Below, one piece after another: positions 24,726 through 36,302 of a stretch of 64,000 bases of DNA. The translations under genes were made by a program, and so were the position numbers. Below the pieces are notes generated by a model. It had not been told where the DNA came from. It saw nothing but the letters and a program-made list of their open reading frames with translations, and made no database searches. Source of the DNA: Doryteuthis pealeii (lineage: Eukaryota; Mollusca; Cephalopoda; Myopsida; Loliginidae); assembly GCA_023376005.1 (NCBI GenBank), contig CM042138.1, positions 91,929,130 to 91,993,129 on the forward strand, read 5' to 3'. Every line of letters starts with the position of its first letter. Within the stretch, counting starts at the first letter, position 1.

Positions 24726-25029
24726 AAAACAGTATTCTTTCACGCTGCAGTTCCGGTACAGCATTGTTTTTCCCGCAACAATTCCTCTCTGTCACGTATC
24801 ATTACTTTGTTCTAGCGCGCTTTTTATAATCTATCTTTATAAAGGTTTGGCCCACCAGACCTGACATTTCCCCGTGTAGTACGCTTACCCAGAATATATT
24901 CTATTCCGTCATAAAGATTTAGCCACGCATCTGGCATCTATCATGGTCACAACCTTTACGTTTTCTTTTATAGCCTCAAACTGTCATCAAGGATTCTTTT
25001 CTTTAGGACATTAATCTATCCTCTGATAT

Positions 25030-25540
25030 ATTATTTCTGTTGGGTTTTGTTTAGACAATAAAGTCTGTTTGTTATAACTTTGTCGTGATTTCATATGTCC
25101 TGCGTTAGGTTACTCTCTCTCTTGAATAAACTAGTGCATTATAAGAAATTCGTGTTAGCTACTGAGTTAACACCTCACTAATTCTTATAGACTGTCCTTT
25201 ATCCCTAAATTTCAGACAGCATATCTTTATTAGTGACTCTTATCAAACAAGGCAAGACAGAAAAGCTCACGAGGGGTGAGTGAATAAAATAGTAAAAAGG
25301 TATGGTCTTGCATTGATCCAATCAAATTGAAGCCTTTATCTTTTTACCCTGTTTTGTATTCTTTCTGTTGAACTTTGCTTAGGCAATAAAGTCTATTTGT
25401 TATAACTCTTTGTCGGAATTTGTTCAATCCATATGTTCTGCGTTAGGTTACCCTTCCTTGGATAAACTAGTGCATTATAAGAAACGGGTGTTAGCTATTG
25501 AGTTACCACGACGTTAATTCTTATACCATAAAATCCAACT
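25030..25540. repeat. Direct repeat pair (mirror of 7920-8440)
   Basis: Two blocks with TTATAACTTTGTCGTG / TTATAACTCTTTGTCGG and ATAAACTAGTGCATTATAAG in each. Confidence 0.6.
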
Positions 25541-26739
25541 AGCCAACGAATGTTCTTCTCTGTCACGTATACAGCAGGGTTGATAATTTAATTTTCTTTC
25601 ATTAGGTCTTATTTTAATCTTTAACCTTTCATAACATATTTTCGATTAACTTTACATGAATCCATTATTCTGTTGATTTTCCTGGTTTGCGTTTGGAAAC
25701 CCTTTCTTTTCATTATCTATTAATAATAGAGATTCGCTTCCGGTTCTTGTCTGTAACAAAAACTACGTCACTGCTTACGTCACTATACCCGAAATCGTCA
25801 TAACATAGAATAAATATACTCAAAATTTGATTATGCAACATTAGGCGGTCCTCATTGTTTTTTAAAACAAGTTTTAATAAATACATGTCTGGTATTATCT
25901 GTCTATACATAGTTTGTTTTATTTTAATATATATTAAAGTTATCAGAACTAAGTTTCCATTTCAATTTTTTTATTTTTACACCTTTAATAAAATTTATTT
26001 TTTACTCCTTTAATAAATTGAGGATTTTACTTTACTTATGATACAAACTCTCTGATATTAGATTTCAACTCCCATCCCCTCAGGCAATATTTATTTTACG
26101 TCCAGCGGGCGTTTTTTATTTTGCTTTTTAAAGTAATGCATTTTCCTTTAATCTTGTTTTAAATGACACATATTTCGAAAAGACATAAATGTTTCAGGCC
26201 AATTTCGAATTAAACATATCATGAGGCATTTTTGGATTCTACTGAATCCCCTTGCTTACAAAGATAAAGTTCCTTTATGGAAACTTTGTCTATTGTTTCA
26301 CTTTCATGGTAACTTCTTGGCGTTATGTATCATATTTCCTTTGTGTATTTTCTTTGTTTGTTTATATCAGTTTAAAGCCAGGAAAAATATTTATTCATAT
26401 GTGAAGAGGTGTTGATTTTGCTGAACAATAAACCTGGTCGCAGATAAGAGAACCATATGCAAGATAAGTTTGAAAAGGTGAAATTGAAATAAAACAAAGA
26501 CATTATCCAAAATAAAACAAAAAAGTCTCGTCTATTAAATGGATGTGAATATGAGTTTTCAAATATTCACAAATATAAAAGAAAAAAAGGGAATCATGAT
26601 ATATTCTCATCTACAATGAGTTTTACAAGTATTTAAACAAGCAGACATATGAACTGATCATGTTTAATATACTGACCACCTGAAAGAGTTTGAATATAGA
26701 AAGGAAATTCTTTGTAAGTAGATGTACGAGTTTACCCAA

Positions 26740-27025
26740 TCTCACTGCCAAAAGCAAGATGCAACACAAATCCGATTTTTAAGAGGATTAAAACTGGTTT
26801 GAATCAGGGTTTTTACTTCTCCTAGACTGGTTGTCTAACTAAGACTAAAGAACTCAGTAAAACAGTTTACACATTGCTATGACGAAAACAAATGACTCCA
26901 CGTTTTTCACAATGACATTAATGTGAAGTGAAACGCAAACATCTCCCTCCAGGATTTGAACTCGGGTCGCTGATTCCATTTTCTACAGTTATAACCGTTA
27001 CGATGGCGCATTTTGTGTAAATATA
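26740..27025 (-). mobile_element. tRNA-derived SINE (mirror)
   Basis: Minus-strand copy of 6440-6745, with GGATTTGAACTCGGGTCGCT in the plus reading marking the B box. Confidence 0.8.
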
Positions 27026-27214
27026 TCTACGTTGTGATAGACAGTTTCGGACAAACACTATTTTAACAAGCAGACATCATTTTCAATTCCATTCTTATAA
27101 AAATATGAGCATCATTTATTGTAGTCAATAAAACAAAACATATTTTTAATAATTATTTCACAACGCTAAATATTAATAACAATCTTTTAATAGGATTAGA
27201 CTGTTGAATGGTTT

Positions 27215-27395
27215 AGTTTGGTTTAGTTTGTTTTACGGCATATCAACCCTTTTCGGGTCATTGAAGTCATTTTGAAAAAAGTTTCTGTTTCAAGTTCTTG
27301 ATATCTTCAAATTGGTATAAATAATTTTCATTAGCTTCATTTGATTTGTTTAATGGTATAATAACCCTGTGGGATATCAAATGCCAAAGGCTGTT
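27215..27395 (+). mobile_element. Short family B-like element (mirror)
   Basis: TTAGTTTGTTTTACGGCATA then TCAACCCTTTTCGGGTCATT. Mirror of 6095-6270. Confidence 0.45.
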
Positions 27396-28029
27396 AGAGT
27401 GTGAGATAAAAGTGGTACTCAAGTTTCTTTTACAGGTTTATTTTTGTAGATGTATTTCGTGTATGCATTAGACTTCTGATTCATAATTTTTTATGTATTT
27501 TTATTTCTCTCAAGAAGGATAAAATGCCATTAATATTAGTGTTCTCTAACAGTTCTCTCATTATTTACGCTGAAATATTTCTTTCTGGTTGGAGTGAAAA
27601 CTCCACAGCTGCTAGATGTAAAAAGAAAAAAAAAGTGCGTCTCTTCGATTGCACATAATCAAATATATGTGCCTATATAATATAACAGCTGATCATGTTG
27701 AATAGAAGAAACAAACCTCTTAAATGAAAGAAAAAGTTTTGTCTCTTCTATTCCACATAATCTATAATTATCTGACCACATTTTGGGGTTATGAAAATTA
27801 ACCAAACACAAATCTCAGACATATAAATGGTTAACTCGTTAAAAAAAATCTTAACTTATTTCTGATGAATTAAAGTTTTCATATATTTGTTAATACAATA
27901 CTCTGATATATATAAAAAAAATATGCACCTACACTAATATTTATATGTATATACACAAAATCTTTATATGTACGTTTGAGTTCTCGATTTGTTGTATCCC
28001 ATCATGGAAAGTCTTGATACTATTCACTA

Positions 28030-28045
28030 TATATATATATATATA

Positions 28046-28091
<46 letters not shown>

Positions 28092-28229
28092 TGTTAATTT
28101 TGCATATATATTATATATATATATGTGTGTGTATATATATTTATGCATGTATATATGTGTGTGTGTGTATATATGTATTTATGCATGTATATTTGTGTGT
28201 GTATATATATTTATTTATGCATGTATATC

Positions 28230-28286
<57 letters not shown>

Positions 28287-28554
28287 GCATGTATACATTT
28301 GTGTGTGTATATATATTTATTTATGCATATATATATGTGTGTTTATGTGTATATATTTATTTATGCATGTATATATATATGTGTGTATGTGTATATATTT
28401 ATTTATGCATGTATATATATTTGTGTGTGTATATATTTATTTATGCATGTATATATGTGTTTGTGTGTGTGTGTATATATATATTTATTTATGCTGGTAT
28501 ATATGTGTGTGTATATTTGTGTGTGTAAAGATATTTATTTATGCATGTATATAG

Positions 28555-28617
<63 letters not shown>
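28030..28617. repeat. Complex minisatellite (mirror of 4836-5452)
   Basis: Units TATATTTATTTATGCATGTA with variable (TG)n(TA)n spacers. Long Tyr/Ile/Cys/Val open frames in all three forward frames are artefacts of this repeat. Confidence 0.9.
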
Positions 28618-28620
<3 letters not shown>

Positions 28621-28915
28621 AATTAATGTTGTATCTATTGGCTAATATTGCAATATTTCAGTCTGTATAAGACCATCATCAGAGCCGATCTGCTATGTAA
28701 CGAGGAATTTTTTTTTTATAAATATGACCAGTTTGTAAGGGAAATATTTATTTATTGGTAATATTTATCTAAAATCTATTTTCTTCGTTACATGACAGAT
28801 CGGCCCTGATGATGGTCTTATACAGACTGAAATATTGCAATATAAGCCAATAAATACAACATTAATTAAAAACATATGTATGTTTTTACAAATTTTTCTC
28901 TGATAGACTGTCTGG
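28618..28915. mobile_element. Palindromic element with hammerhead-like core (mirror)
   Basis: Mirror of 4560-4835, with the CTGATGATGGTCTTATACAG block on the plus strand at about 28807 and its inverse at about 28665. Confidence 0.6.
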
Positions 28916-28936
28916 TTCACTTACTTATTCGTTTAT

Positions 28937-28978
<42 letters not shown>

Positions 28979-29075
28979 GCGTGTGTATGTGGTGGTGTAT
29001 GTATATATATATATATATATGTATACATATAATGTATATGTGTATGTATATATGTAAATGTATGTATATTATGCA

Positions 29076-29116
<41 letters not shown>

Positions 29117-29849
29117 CCTTGGTAACGCAACGGCAATTGATAATCGACCTATGCCAGTAATTATCGCTGTGCAATCTGATTAACCCATCAGTGGTCCATA
29201 AATTTTGATGACCGTGAAGAATTTCACTCTGGTAAAGCAATGACTTGACTATTCCCAACCTGCTCTCTACGCCTTTGTCAGGAAAGCACATACAATTACT
29301 TGTTTCTCGTTCGGTACTTAGCTTTTACCAGCCTCTAGACTTTAAATATATTCTGTCGCTGCCATACCCACTCTCATGTAAGGGTACGTCTAGCAATATA
29401 ATATAATTAAGTATCCAATTAAGTATTTCAGTAATTAATTATTTTTTTAAAGTTTGTTTTAATGAAATATTGAAACCGAGAATAACCGGATGTTTACAAA
29501 TTGATAATTTGGAATGCAAACATTAGTAAATAAAGTATTTGTTAACAAATAAGAAATACGAGAGAAAAACTTTAGAATGAAAACATCCGCGAATAAACGG
29601 TTGTTATCGTACATTTTCGGAAGGTAAGTAAAAGAATCAGTTAATATTTGTGGGATCGGCAGTGATGTGGATGGGTCGATTAGGTAAATATTAGTTAGTT
29701 AAACATTTTAAGCATATATAAACATGTTTTTAATTCATCCCCATGAAACTTAAATTTCTAATCATCTAAGTTTTTGATACCGTGGATGCAATTTGAAACG
29801 TTAGTTTGAATTCTTTATTCCTTTCTGTTAAAATATATTTTTATATAAA

Positions 29850-30165
29850 GCTTGCTGCAATCCACCACTTAAATTTATAGACTACACGACATCACGTGGT
29901 TTACACACAAACCAATCAACAGCCCGAATACGTGATTGGTTTACTATTTAATCGCTAATATTGACAGCCGTCCATTTCTACTTTATTCGACATTGACGAA
30001 CGGATCTGCAAGTAATTATGGACTTAAGGATCATACCCAATATTAAGTAACACGAAGGAGCAACCAAACGTTTCTTCACTAAGGATAGCGCTTTGCTTAA
30101 CACAAGGGGTATCAACTGGACAGTGCTCTTGCTTGATGCCTAAGGATGGCCACAAAAATCGTAAC
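29850..30165 (+). mobile_element. Copia LTR-like fragment plus leader (mirror)
   Basis: Plus-strand copy of 3310-3615. The order is LTR-like block, GGTATCAACTGGACAGTGCT (possible primer-binding site), then TTGCTTGATGCCTAAGGATG, which matches the copia gag leader. Confidence 0.5.
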
Positions 30166-30627
30166 AATTTCTACATGTTAATCCCAGTTTCATAATGAAT
30201 ACTTCATAGCTTTACGATTTATTATGCACATTCTATCATTATCAAACATGTATCGTTAACTATCTCGCTTTTGAAACTCTTTCTGAAAGAAAATTTCTGA
30301 TACCGCTATCTCTGAAATTAATTGCAAACGTTTGAACAACCCCGGAGGCATTCAATGAGTCTCCTCATTAATTGTGTCCTTGTATTTTTAGATCAAATAT
30401 TGAGGAGGTTAAGGGTTAAAACACACAGACACATGTTATAGAAAGTAGAACTTTCCTTAATAGGGCACCCGTGATTGAATTACACTGCGGATTTTAACTT
30501 TAGGAAATGGATATCATATACATTTAGTTCAATAAGTAAATTCTCTCAGAGACTACAAGCAAATGTATCTTGCAGAGGAAATACAATATTCAATGAACAT
30601 ATACAGAATGCTATTACTTACCTTAGC

Positions 30628-30678
<51 letters not shown>

Positions 30679-30951
30679 CTTGAGAATGATTCATTTAATG
30701 AATGTACTTTATCATTAAAAATAACGCCCATTGCCGCGGGCCAATTTATGTCCGGAACCAAAATATTGATACGAAATTATACATTGAATTCTTCGAATAA
30801 GAAGGCGAAGTCCGAATATATGAAAGGTTAGTCTTTGTAATGTTCAAACGAAAAAAAGACAATGGGCAATGCTTAGAGCCCAACAAACAATATCACTTTG
30901 ATATTCGCTTGTGTATTCAATTTCAATATATCTGTATGTATGTATTTAGAC

Positions 30952-31022
30952 ATATCTATCTATCTATCTATCTATCTATCTGTTTGTCTATTTGTCTGTC
31001 TGTCTGTCTGTCTTTCTATCTA
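30952..31022. repeat. (TATC)n/(TGTC)n microsatellite (mirror)
   Basis: Mirror of 2440-2512. Confidence 0.9.
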
Positions 31023-31274
31023 TATGTATGTTGTGATGTTAGTTCAACAGTAAAAAAAGAAGTCAAGTCGAGGTAGGGTAAAAAGAGACAAGTGTATTTA
31101 CAATAAGGTACAAGAACGGCTAGCTTGCCGCTTAAACGGTAACAGTACGGTAACAGTACAACCTTTTCACTCGGTGTCTTACTTTTATAGTGAGAACCGG
31201 TGTATATTCTCCACTGTAGGAACGGCCGGTATAACACTGTCTGTCCTGAGAATGAAACTAATAAGCATCCGTTT

Positions 31275-31765
31275 GGTTGTGTGGTTGGTCGGAGATTACG
31301 GCATGTCAACCCTTGTTGGGCCATTTTATGCCGAAGATGTTTTCTTTTATTCATTCTTGATGGGTACTCAAGTTTTCTTTTTTAAACACATTTTCTTTAA
31401 ACTCATTTTTCTGATAAACTCCTAGATAGGAAACCCCAACAGGTAGCACCACCCGGGTCACAGTGAACCTGGGAGTAATGGTGATGAATGCGTAGACCAC
31501 GTTCCACACATCTCCAGAATTGAAACTTCACCATCAGATAGAGTTTAAAATCATACCCAGAACGATAAGACCCTCAGTCACTGCCTTCTATGACATTTAT
31601 TATATAAAGGGTTTGACCTTGCCATTATGGCAGTAGGGTTGAAACAATCATGTAGGTGCTAGGGCTTGACATGACCAGCCGATTGTTCAGAGAGGGCCAA
31701 CCTGCATCTGATGGTGAAGTTCCATGTAGTATGTAGTCATTGAAATATGATAAGAAAAAAGAGAC
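31275..31765 (+). mobile_element. Family B element
   Basis: It begins with GGTTGGTCGGAGATTACGGC and ATGTCAACCCTTGTTGGGCC, then CACCCGGGTCACAGTGAACC, GGGAGTAATGGTGATGAATG and CACCATCAGATAGAGTTTAA, and ends in a region with GGTGCTAGGGCTTGACATGA. No transposase frame is present. The inner boundary of the giant repeat (31441) falls inside this element. Confidence 0.75.
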
Positions 31766-31849
31766 TTCTCCATTTGTCCCGATACCAAGATAAAACGACA
31801 AACATGTTACTTAGAAACAATACACTGTTGTTTCTTTTCATTGGTAATT

Positions 31850-32225
31850 CTTATTTGTTTCAGCTGTACTTACAATCACCAATTTCTTCTTAACGTGTAA
31901 AATATGGAATACAGAAGGTGTAAATATTATCATTTTTCGTATGAAAAAGCGCATTTAGTCTTAACTAATTTAATTTGGAAATGTGTTTTTTTTATTCATA
32001 GAGCCAGCTTTTATGTTCCTTAGGAGAATTTGAAGTGTTTATTAAGAACATTTATTTCTCTGGTAGCTAAACAATAATATATTTATATACTAAGCTTGCT
32101 AATAATTCAGTTCCCAAGTGGTTTCTAACACATCATTAAAGGCTGATGACATGTAGTCGTTTGAAGATTCATGTTTATTAGTTGTCTATGAAAAAAGTGT
32201 CCGTTTTATTACGAGGGAACTGAAT
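31850..32225 (-). repeat. Family G repeat
   Basis: On the minus strand: CAACTAATAAACATGAATCT, AACCACTTGGGAACTGAA, CTCCTAAGGAACATAAAAGC, AATTGGTGATTGTAAGTA. The same ordered blocks occur at 44530-45020 and partly at 38800-39035. Unknown class; no coding capacity. Confidence 0.65.
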
Positions 32226-32257
32226 ACAATTAATGTCACCAGTATGAATTATACCAA

Positions 32258-32261
<4 letters not shown>

Positions 32262-32347
<86 letters not shown>

Positions 32348-32349
32348 AA

Positions 32350-32389
<40 letters not shown>

Positions 32390-32396
32390 TATATAT

Positions 32397-32447
<51 letters not shown>

Positions 32448-32452
32448 TATTA

Positions 32453-32486
<34 letters not shown>

Positions 32487-32501
32487 GTGTATATATATAT
32501 A

Positions 32502-32543
<42 letters not shown>
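32262..32543. repeat. Long (TA)n tract
   Basis: About 280 bp of almost pure TA with a few TTATA, TAAA and GTATA interruptions. It can extrude as a cruciform. Apparent open frames in several frames are meaningless. Confidence 0.95.
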
Positions 32544-32699
32544 GGACTCCTCGTCGATTTCGACGCATGAGGGTTCATACAATGAAGAACCCACACAATG
32601 ATTTGTTTATAGTGGTGAAGGCTTGTGTTGGACCATACGCACTTTCGATAGGAAAGAATTGGTGCACAAGGAATGCGTCAAACCCAATCAACGACTGAC

Positions 32700-32925
32700 C
32701 TCAGGAATTTTGAATTCAGAGTTTTCTCTCTCTTAGACTGATTACCTACCCAAGGTTAAAGAGCCCAGTCTGCCCTACTATTTTACCCATAGCTGGAGGA
32801 AGAATATATGGATTCATACCTTTTCCAAGGGTATTAGCGCTATGTGAAATGCAAACAGCCTTGTCTGGGATTTGAACTCGGGTCGACAAGTCCATTTCCC
32901 ACGACTCTAACCATTATATGTATAT
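32700..32925 (-). mobile_element. tRNA-derived SINE, partial
   Basis: Minus-strand blocks: head TAATGGTTAGAGTCGTGG, B box GAGTTCAAATCC, GGTATGAATCCATATATTC and TTTACCCATAG-type body, ending at GAATTCAAA. The 3' tail is missing. Confidence 0.75.
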
Positions 32926-33105
32926 ACATATATATGTATATAACCTAAACGAACGATACGGTTTTCCGCAACTCTAGAGAATCACTTGAAACTGATTGTA
33001 ATGCGCCAAATAAAGAGAGGTTGAGCAAACATCATTGGTTTTATCTAGCTCTATCGATCTTTTCAATGTAAAAAAGAATCTTTTAAATAGTTAAAAACTT
33101 GTTCA

Positions 33106-33107
<2 letters not shown>

Positions 33108-33153
<46 letters not shown>
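33108..33153. repeat. (TA)n microsatellite
   Basis: Pure TA directly 5' of the LINE fragment. Confidence 0.95.
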
Positions 33154-33154
<1 letters not shown>

Positions 33155-33157
<3 letters not shown>

Positions 33158-33806
33158 AAAACAGAGTACATATGTTTCAAAAGGAAAGGAGACATAACCA
33201 CACTCAACGGTAAGCCCCTTAAGCCAGTAGAACAATTCACATACCTAGGTGGTAATATCCTATCCACAGAAAGCGATGTAAATACACGAATAGGAAAAGC
33301 GTGGTCGGCCACAAACAAATTATCAGTAATATGGAAATCCGATTAGCTGACAAGCTAAAGCGACAATTCTTCCAGGCGGTGGTTGTATCAGTGTTGCTGT
33401 ACGGATGCACCACATGGACCCTAACGAGGCGCCTTGAGAATAAGCTGGATGGAGCTGCACAAGAATGCTGCGTGCAGTCCTGAATAAATCGTGAAGCAGC
33501 ACCCCACGACGAAACAGCTATATGGCCACCTGCCCCCCATCTCACAACCATTCGAGTGAGACGGACAAGACATGCCGGGCACTGCTGGAGAAGCAAGGAT
33601 GAGCTCATAAGTGACGTTCTCCTGTGGAAGCCAACACACGGACATGCTAGTGTGGGCCGCCAGCAAGGACCTACATTGACCAACTAAGCAAAGACGCAGG
33701 TTGCTGCACAGAGGACCTCCCTTGGAAAATGAATGATAGGAAAGGTTGGCGAGAGATTGGCATGGATATCCGTGCTAATAGCGCGACATGATGATGATGA
33801 TGATAT
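33155..33806 (+). pseudogene. RTE-like LINE reverse-transcriptase C-terminus with (GAT)n tail
   Basis: This is the 3' end of a non-LTR retrotransposon. In frame 33155-33340 the translation contains KPVEQFTYLGGNILSTES, DVNTRIGKAWSA and NKLSVIWKSD, then after a stop LADKLKRQFFQAVVVSVLLY and GCTTWTLTRRLE; a frame change leads to RRTRHAGHCWRSKDELISDV and LLWKPTHGH. These are the post-catalytic RT blocks of RTE-like elements (TYLG, IWKSD, LLYG.TTW, RHAGHCWRS). Several stops and frame changes make it dead, and the 5' part with endonuclease and RT core is absent, typical of 5' truncation. The element ends in (GAT)n at 33786-33804. A second copy of its very 3' end lies inverted at 42960-43040. Confidence 0.8.
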
Positions 33807-33810
33807 ATAT

Positions 33811-33955
33811 AGTTATCCACAGACACGTGTTTCGACTTATCAAGTCTCTTAAGTCTGGCTAGACATTTGTAAGCTACCTAGAGCCGGGATTGCAATCCGA
33901 TCGGTTCAGCATCAGTCGGATATCTTAACCGCTAGGGCTATAGTCACCCACATAA
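33811..33955 (-). mobile_element. tRNA-like head joined to a hammerhead motif
   Basis: Read on the minus strand from 33955: TAGCCCTAGCGGTTAAGATA fits a Pol III A box (about 33925-33940) and GGATTGCAATCCC fits a B box (about 33887-33899). About 30 bp downstream comes the hammerhead block at 33817-33858. So one short element appears to carry an internal Pol III promoter followed by a ribozyme fold. It lies directly after the (GAT)n tail of the LINE fragment. Confidence 0.55.
33817..33858 (-). ncRNA. Degenerate hammerhead ribozyme
   Basis: Minus strand: stem I CCAGA/TGTGG with one mismatch, core CTTAAGA (the invariant G5 is T), perfect stem II GACTT/AAGTC with loop GAT, GAAA, stem III ACACGTGT, cleavage base C17 at 33822. 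The G5 change should abolish activity. The fold is otherwise that of the copy at 34131-34172. Confidence 0.6.
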
Positions 33956-34130
33956 TGCGAAGGGGATTTTAACTGTTTTGATACACACATCTGTATGTAT
34001 GTAAAGACCGCTGTAGAGTGCTCCATCCATTATATAGTAGAGCGTTGCGTTTGTACTTTAGTTGGCTGTCGTCAGTGAAATCCCCCCACAAAGTGCTCAA
34101 CCTCAGGGGGATGGGAGCATATATTATCAT

Positions 34131-34172
34131 CCACAGACACGTGTTTCGGCTTTTCAAGTCTCTTCAGTGTGG
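34131..34172 (-). ncRNA. Type I hammerhead ribozyme, short stem III
   Basis: All conserved parts are present in order on the minus strand: stem I CCACA (34168-34172) pairing perfectly with TGTGG (34131-34135); core CTGAAGA (34161-34167); stem II GACTT/AAGCC closing GAA, with one A-C mismatch (34148-34160); GAAA (34144-34147); very short stem III ACACGTGT (34137-34144); cleavage base C17 (34136), so the cut would fall between 34136 and 34135. Minimal stem III hammerheads of this kind are known from Penelope-like and other small retroelements. Whether it is transcribed cannot be told. Upstream on the same strand is CCCGGCTGTAGGTACCTTAC, as in the tRNA-headed copy. Confidence 0.8.
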
Positions 34173-34465
34173 CTAGACATTTGTAAGGTACCTACAGCCG
34201 GGACTGAAACGTGTCGAAATGCAATTAAGAAGGTCATCAGGGATGGCACACTGGATTAATTACAGATTTCGGTTTTCACAACATCAGAACTGTTCCACCA
34301 TTAGCCCGTTAGGATAACGGAGACAAAAAGTCAGGTTTGATAATCGCTTAGACCAGAATTTGAAAGTTATGAAGCACCGTTTATTATATGTCTACACTAT
34401 ACTAACTTTCATATATATGATCTATCACTGATATTAAGCATCTTGATTTGTAAATATAGCAAAGT

Positions 34466-34481
34466 ATACCATGAATATATA

Positions 34482-34557
<76 letters not shown>

Positions 34558-34580
34558 ATATTTTTATATATACAATTTTA
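34466..34580. repeat. (TA)n microsatellite
   Basis: TA runs with TTATATA and AATATA interruptions. Confidence 0.95.
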
Positions 34581-34939
34581 CTATTGTAAAAGTTATTCAA
34601 AATTTCCAGTTTATCTTTTTTTCTTAAATTCAAAAGTATACATTATTGCAATTCTTAGCAGAAATAGAACAGACATTATTAGATACAATTAAAAAATGTT
34701 CAATCATATCTCAACAATTCCTCACAATGGTAAGACACCTACTTTATCTTCTCCAATATCTTATATAATAATTTTACTAATTCAATGCTTCAATAAAGAG
34801 TCCAGTAAAAGTGAAGAAGGCTTTTCCATTAGGGACCTCTGTTGATTTTTTTTCTTTTAAGAGAGGTCCTTTGGAAAAGATTTTTTCATTTATTTCATTC
34901 ATTTTTTATTCCATTCATTCATTCATTTTTTAAAAGTGA

Positions 34940-35020
34940 ATTGCCTTTTGTGGCTACGGAGATTGAACCCACAACTTATAAGTCGAGACTATTGCTAAGC
35001 GTCCTGTCACCCCTGTTGGT
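34940..35020 (-). repeat. tRNA-like sequence (SINE head or tRNA relic)
   Basis: Minus strand: GGTGACAGGACGCTTAGCAA looks like an acceptor/A-box region and GTGGGTTCAATCTCCGTAGC like a T arm with B box GGTTCAATCTC. Spacing is tRNA-like but acceptor pairing is not convincing. Probably a SINE head rather than a functional tRNA. Confidence 0.4.
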
Positions 35021-35263
35021 CGGATTGGTTTGGCTGGTGCAGAGGCATACAATCCCTGACACTTTCTCACGGAGGGAAGTTACTGCTTTCAGCTGGGAGA
35101 ATCGGTTGTCTGTTTCTGTCTCAATGATGAACTTTTCGACGAGTCAAGACCTGAAGGATTTTTTTTCAATTCTGAATTGATTAAATTTAATAAACAGTTG
35201 TAACTGAGGAGTGGTATTTCTTGTATATATCGATGTTTTTTCTTCTCCTTGGAAGTAGCAGCA

Positions 35264-35306
35264 GCGTATATATATATATATATATAATATATATATATAT
35301 ATATCG
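35264..35306. repeat. (TA)n microsatellite
   Basis: TA repeat with one AATA interruption. Confidence 0.9.
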
Positions 35307-35399
35307 ATTAGATGAATCTTTTATTTACTCACGGTTATAACCGTCACTCAAATATAAGTTTTTTTCTGAAACACTATATATATATATATACATATATAT

Positions 35400-35515
35400 A
35401 TATGAAGAGAGAAATGGAAGTGAATCCGACAGTGTGTAATATAGTGAAAAATTTGAAAAAACACAGTTTCATAAAAAGAACCTGTACTTTTTTCAAATTT
35501 TTCACTATAATACAT
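35400..35515. mobile_element. PLE-type terminal motif with short hairpin
   Basis: AAATGGAAGTGAATCCGACA followed by ATATAGTGAAAAATTTGAAA, then the inverse TTTCAAATTTTTCACTATAA. The same terminal block borders the ribozyme palindromes at 10450, 22685, 51680 and 61740; here the ribozyme part is missing, as after internal deletion. Confidence 0.6.
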
Positions 35516-35532
35516 ATATATATATATATATA

Positions 35533-35572
<40 letters not shown>
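35510..35572. repeat. (TA)n-(GT)n microsatellite
   Basis: TA repeat followed by about 36 bp of GT repeat. Confidence 0.95.
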
Positions 35573-35574
<2 letters not shown>

Positions 35575-35589
35575 GGTTGTTGTGGATCA

Positions 35590-36238
35590 TAACACGATCC
35601 ATTATATATACTAGCAAATATATGCACCCTCCGGGTGCAAGTATTAAAGTTTTAATCTAATAAAATATCATGTTAAATTAGAAAGGCTAATGAAACTGAA
35701 TAAGAATGCAAATAAAAAGATTTGGAACAGAGGGGGTATGATTGAAAAATAGAACAACTTTGAAACTAACTCTTCCATCATTTTCCATCATCCCCGTCTT
35801 TCATTGGTAAATTTTCCTAATTTAACTATTTAGTTAAAATAGAAAGTAAAGAATAATATTAGTAATTTCTTGTTAATGGTTTTCTTTTAAGGTTTATCCC
35901 CGAGATTTTTGCTTATATTCATTAAGATAAACGCAAAGAATTAGAAATCAAGAATACTAAGCATATATTTATTAAAATCAAATTTTTAAGATCAATATGC
36001 AAATAAGCCTCCCCATTCACTCTGTAAACCGCTATTTTGTTGTATATATAAATACAATTGCATGTTACTAGTATGTAGATGTGGTCAACAGTAATAATAA
36101 TGTAAAACAATTTTAATAATAATTGAGGTTTAAATAAAAATAAAATCATGGAGAATGTGATGTAAATAACAAAGGAAATTGTGACTTGAGTAGTGATATA
36201 GTTTCGGTTACAGACAGACAAACACACAATCTCCATTA
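35590..36238. repeat. Family D repeat
   Basis: Shares with 49220-49790: CCATTATATATACTAGCAAA, TGCACCCTCCGGGTGCAAGT and, at the other end, GGAAATTGTGACTTGAGTAG and GGTTACAGACAGA. It has an internal GCACCC/GGGTGC hairpin. No coding frame. A SINE in the same orientation follows it in both places. Confidence 0.6.
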
Positions 36239-36239
36239 T

Positions 36240-36300
<61 letters not shown>
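36240..36300. repeat. (TA)n microsatellite at SINE tail
   Basis: Pure TA, about 58 bp, at the 3' end of the minus-strand SINE. Confidence 0.95.

Positions 36301-36302
<2 letters not shown>

Larger units (their letters stand above)
22095..31441. repeat. Right arm of giant inverted repeat
   Basis: This is the reverse complement of 2022-11345. In the compared stretches differences are dominated by single-base indels in short homopolymers, with few substitutions. At its outer end, unlike the left arm, it continues into a long family B element rather than PLE sequence. Confidence 0.93.

Noticed and set aside
27989..28622. Three overlapping frames of 164-179 residues on the plus strand
   Set aside because: Same minisatellite in inverse orientation; all three phases are open, which real genes do not show.
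35312..35614. 100-residue frame on the plus strand
   Set aside because: It crosses a TA tract, the PLE-type terminal motif and a GT tract, so it is composite repeat sequence.
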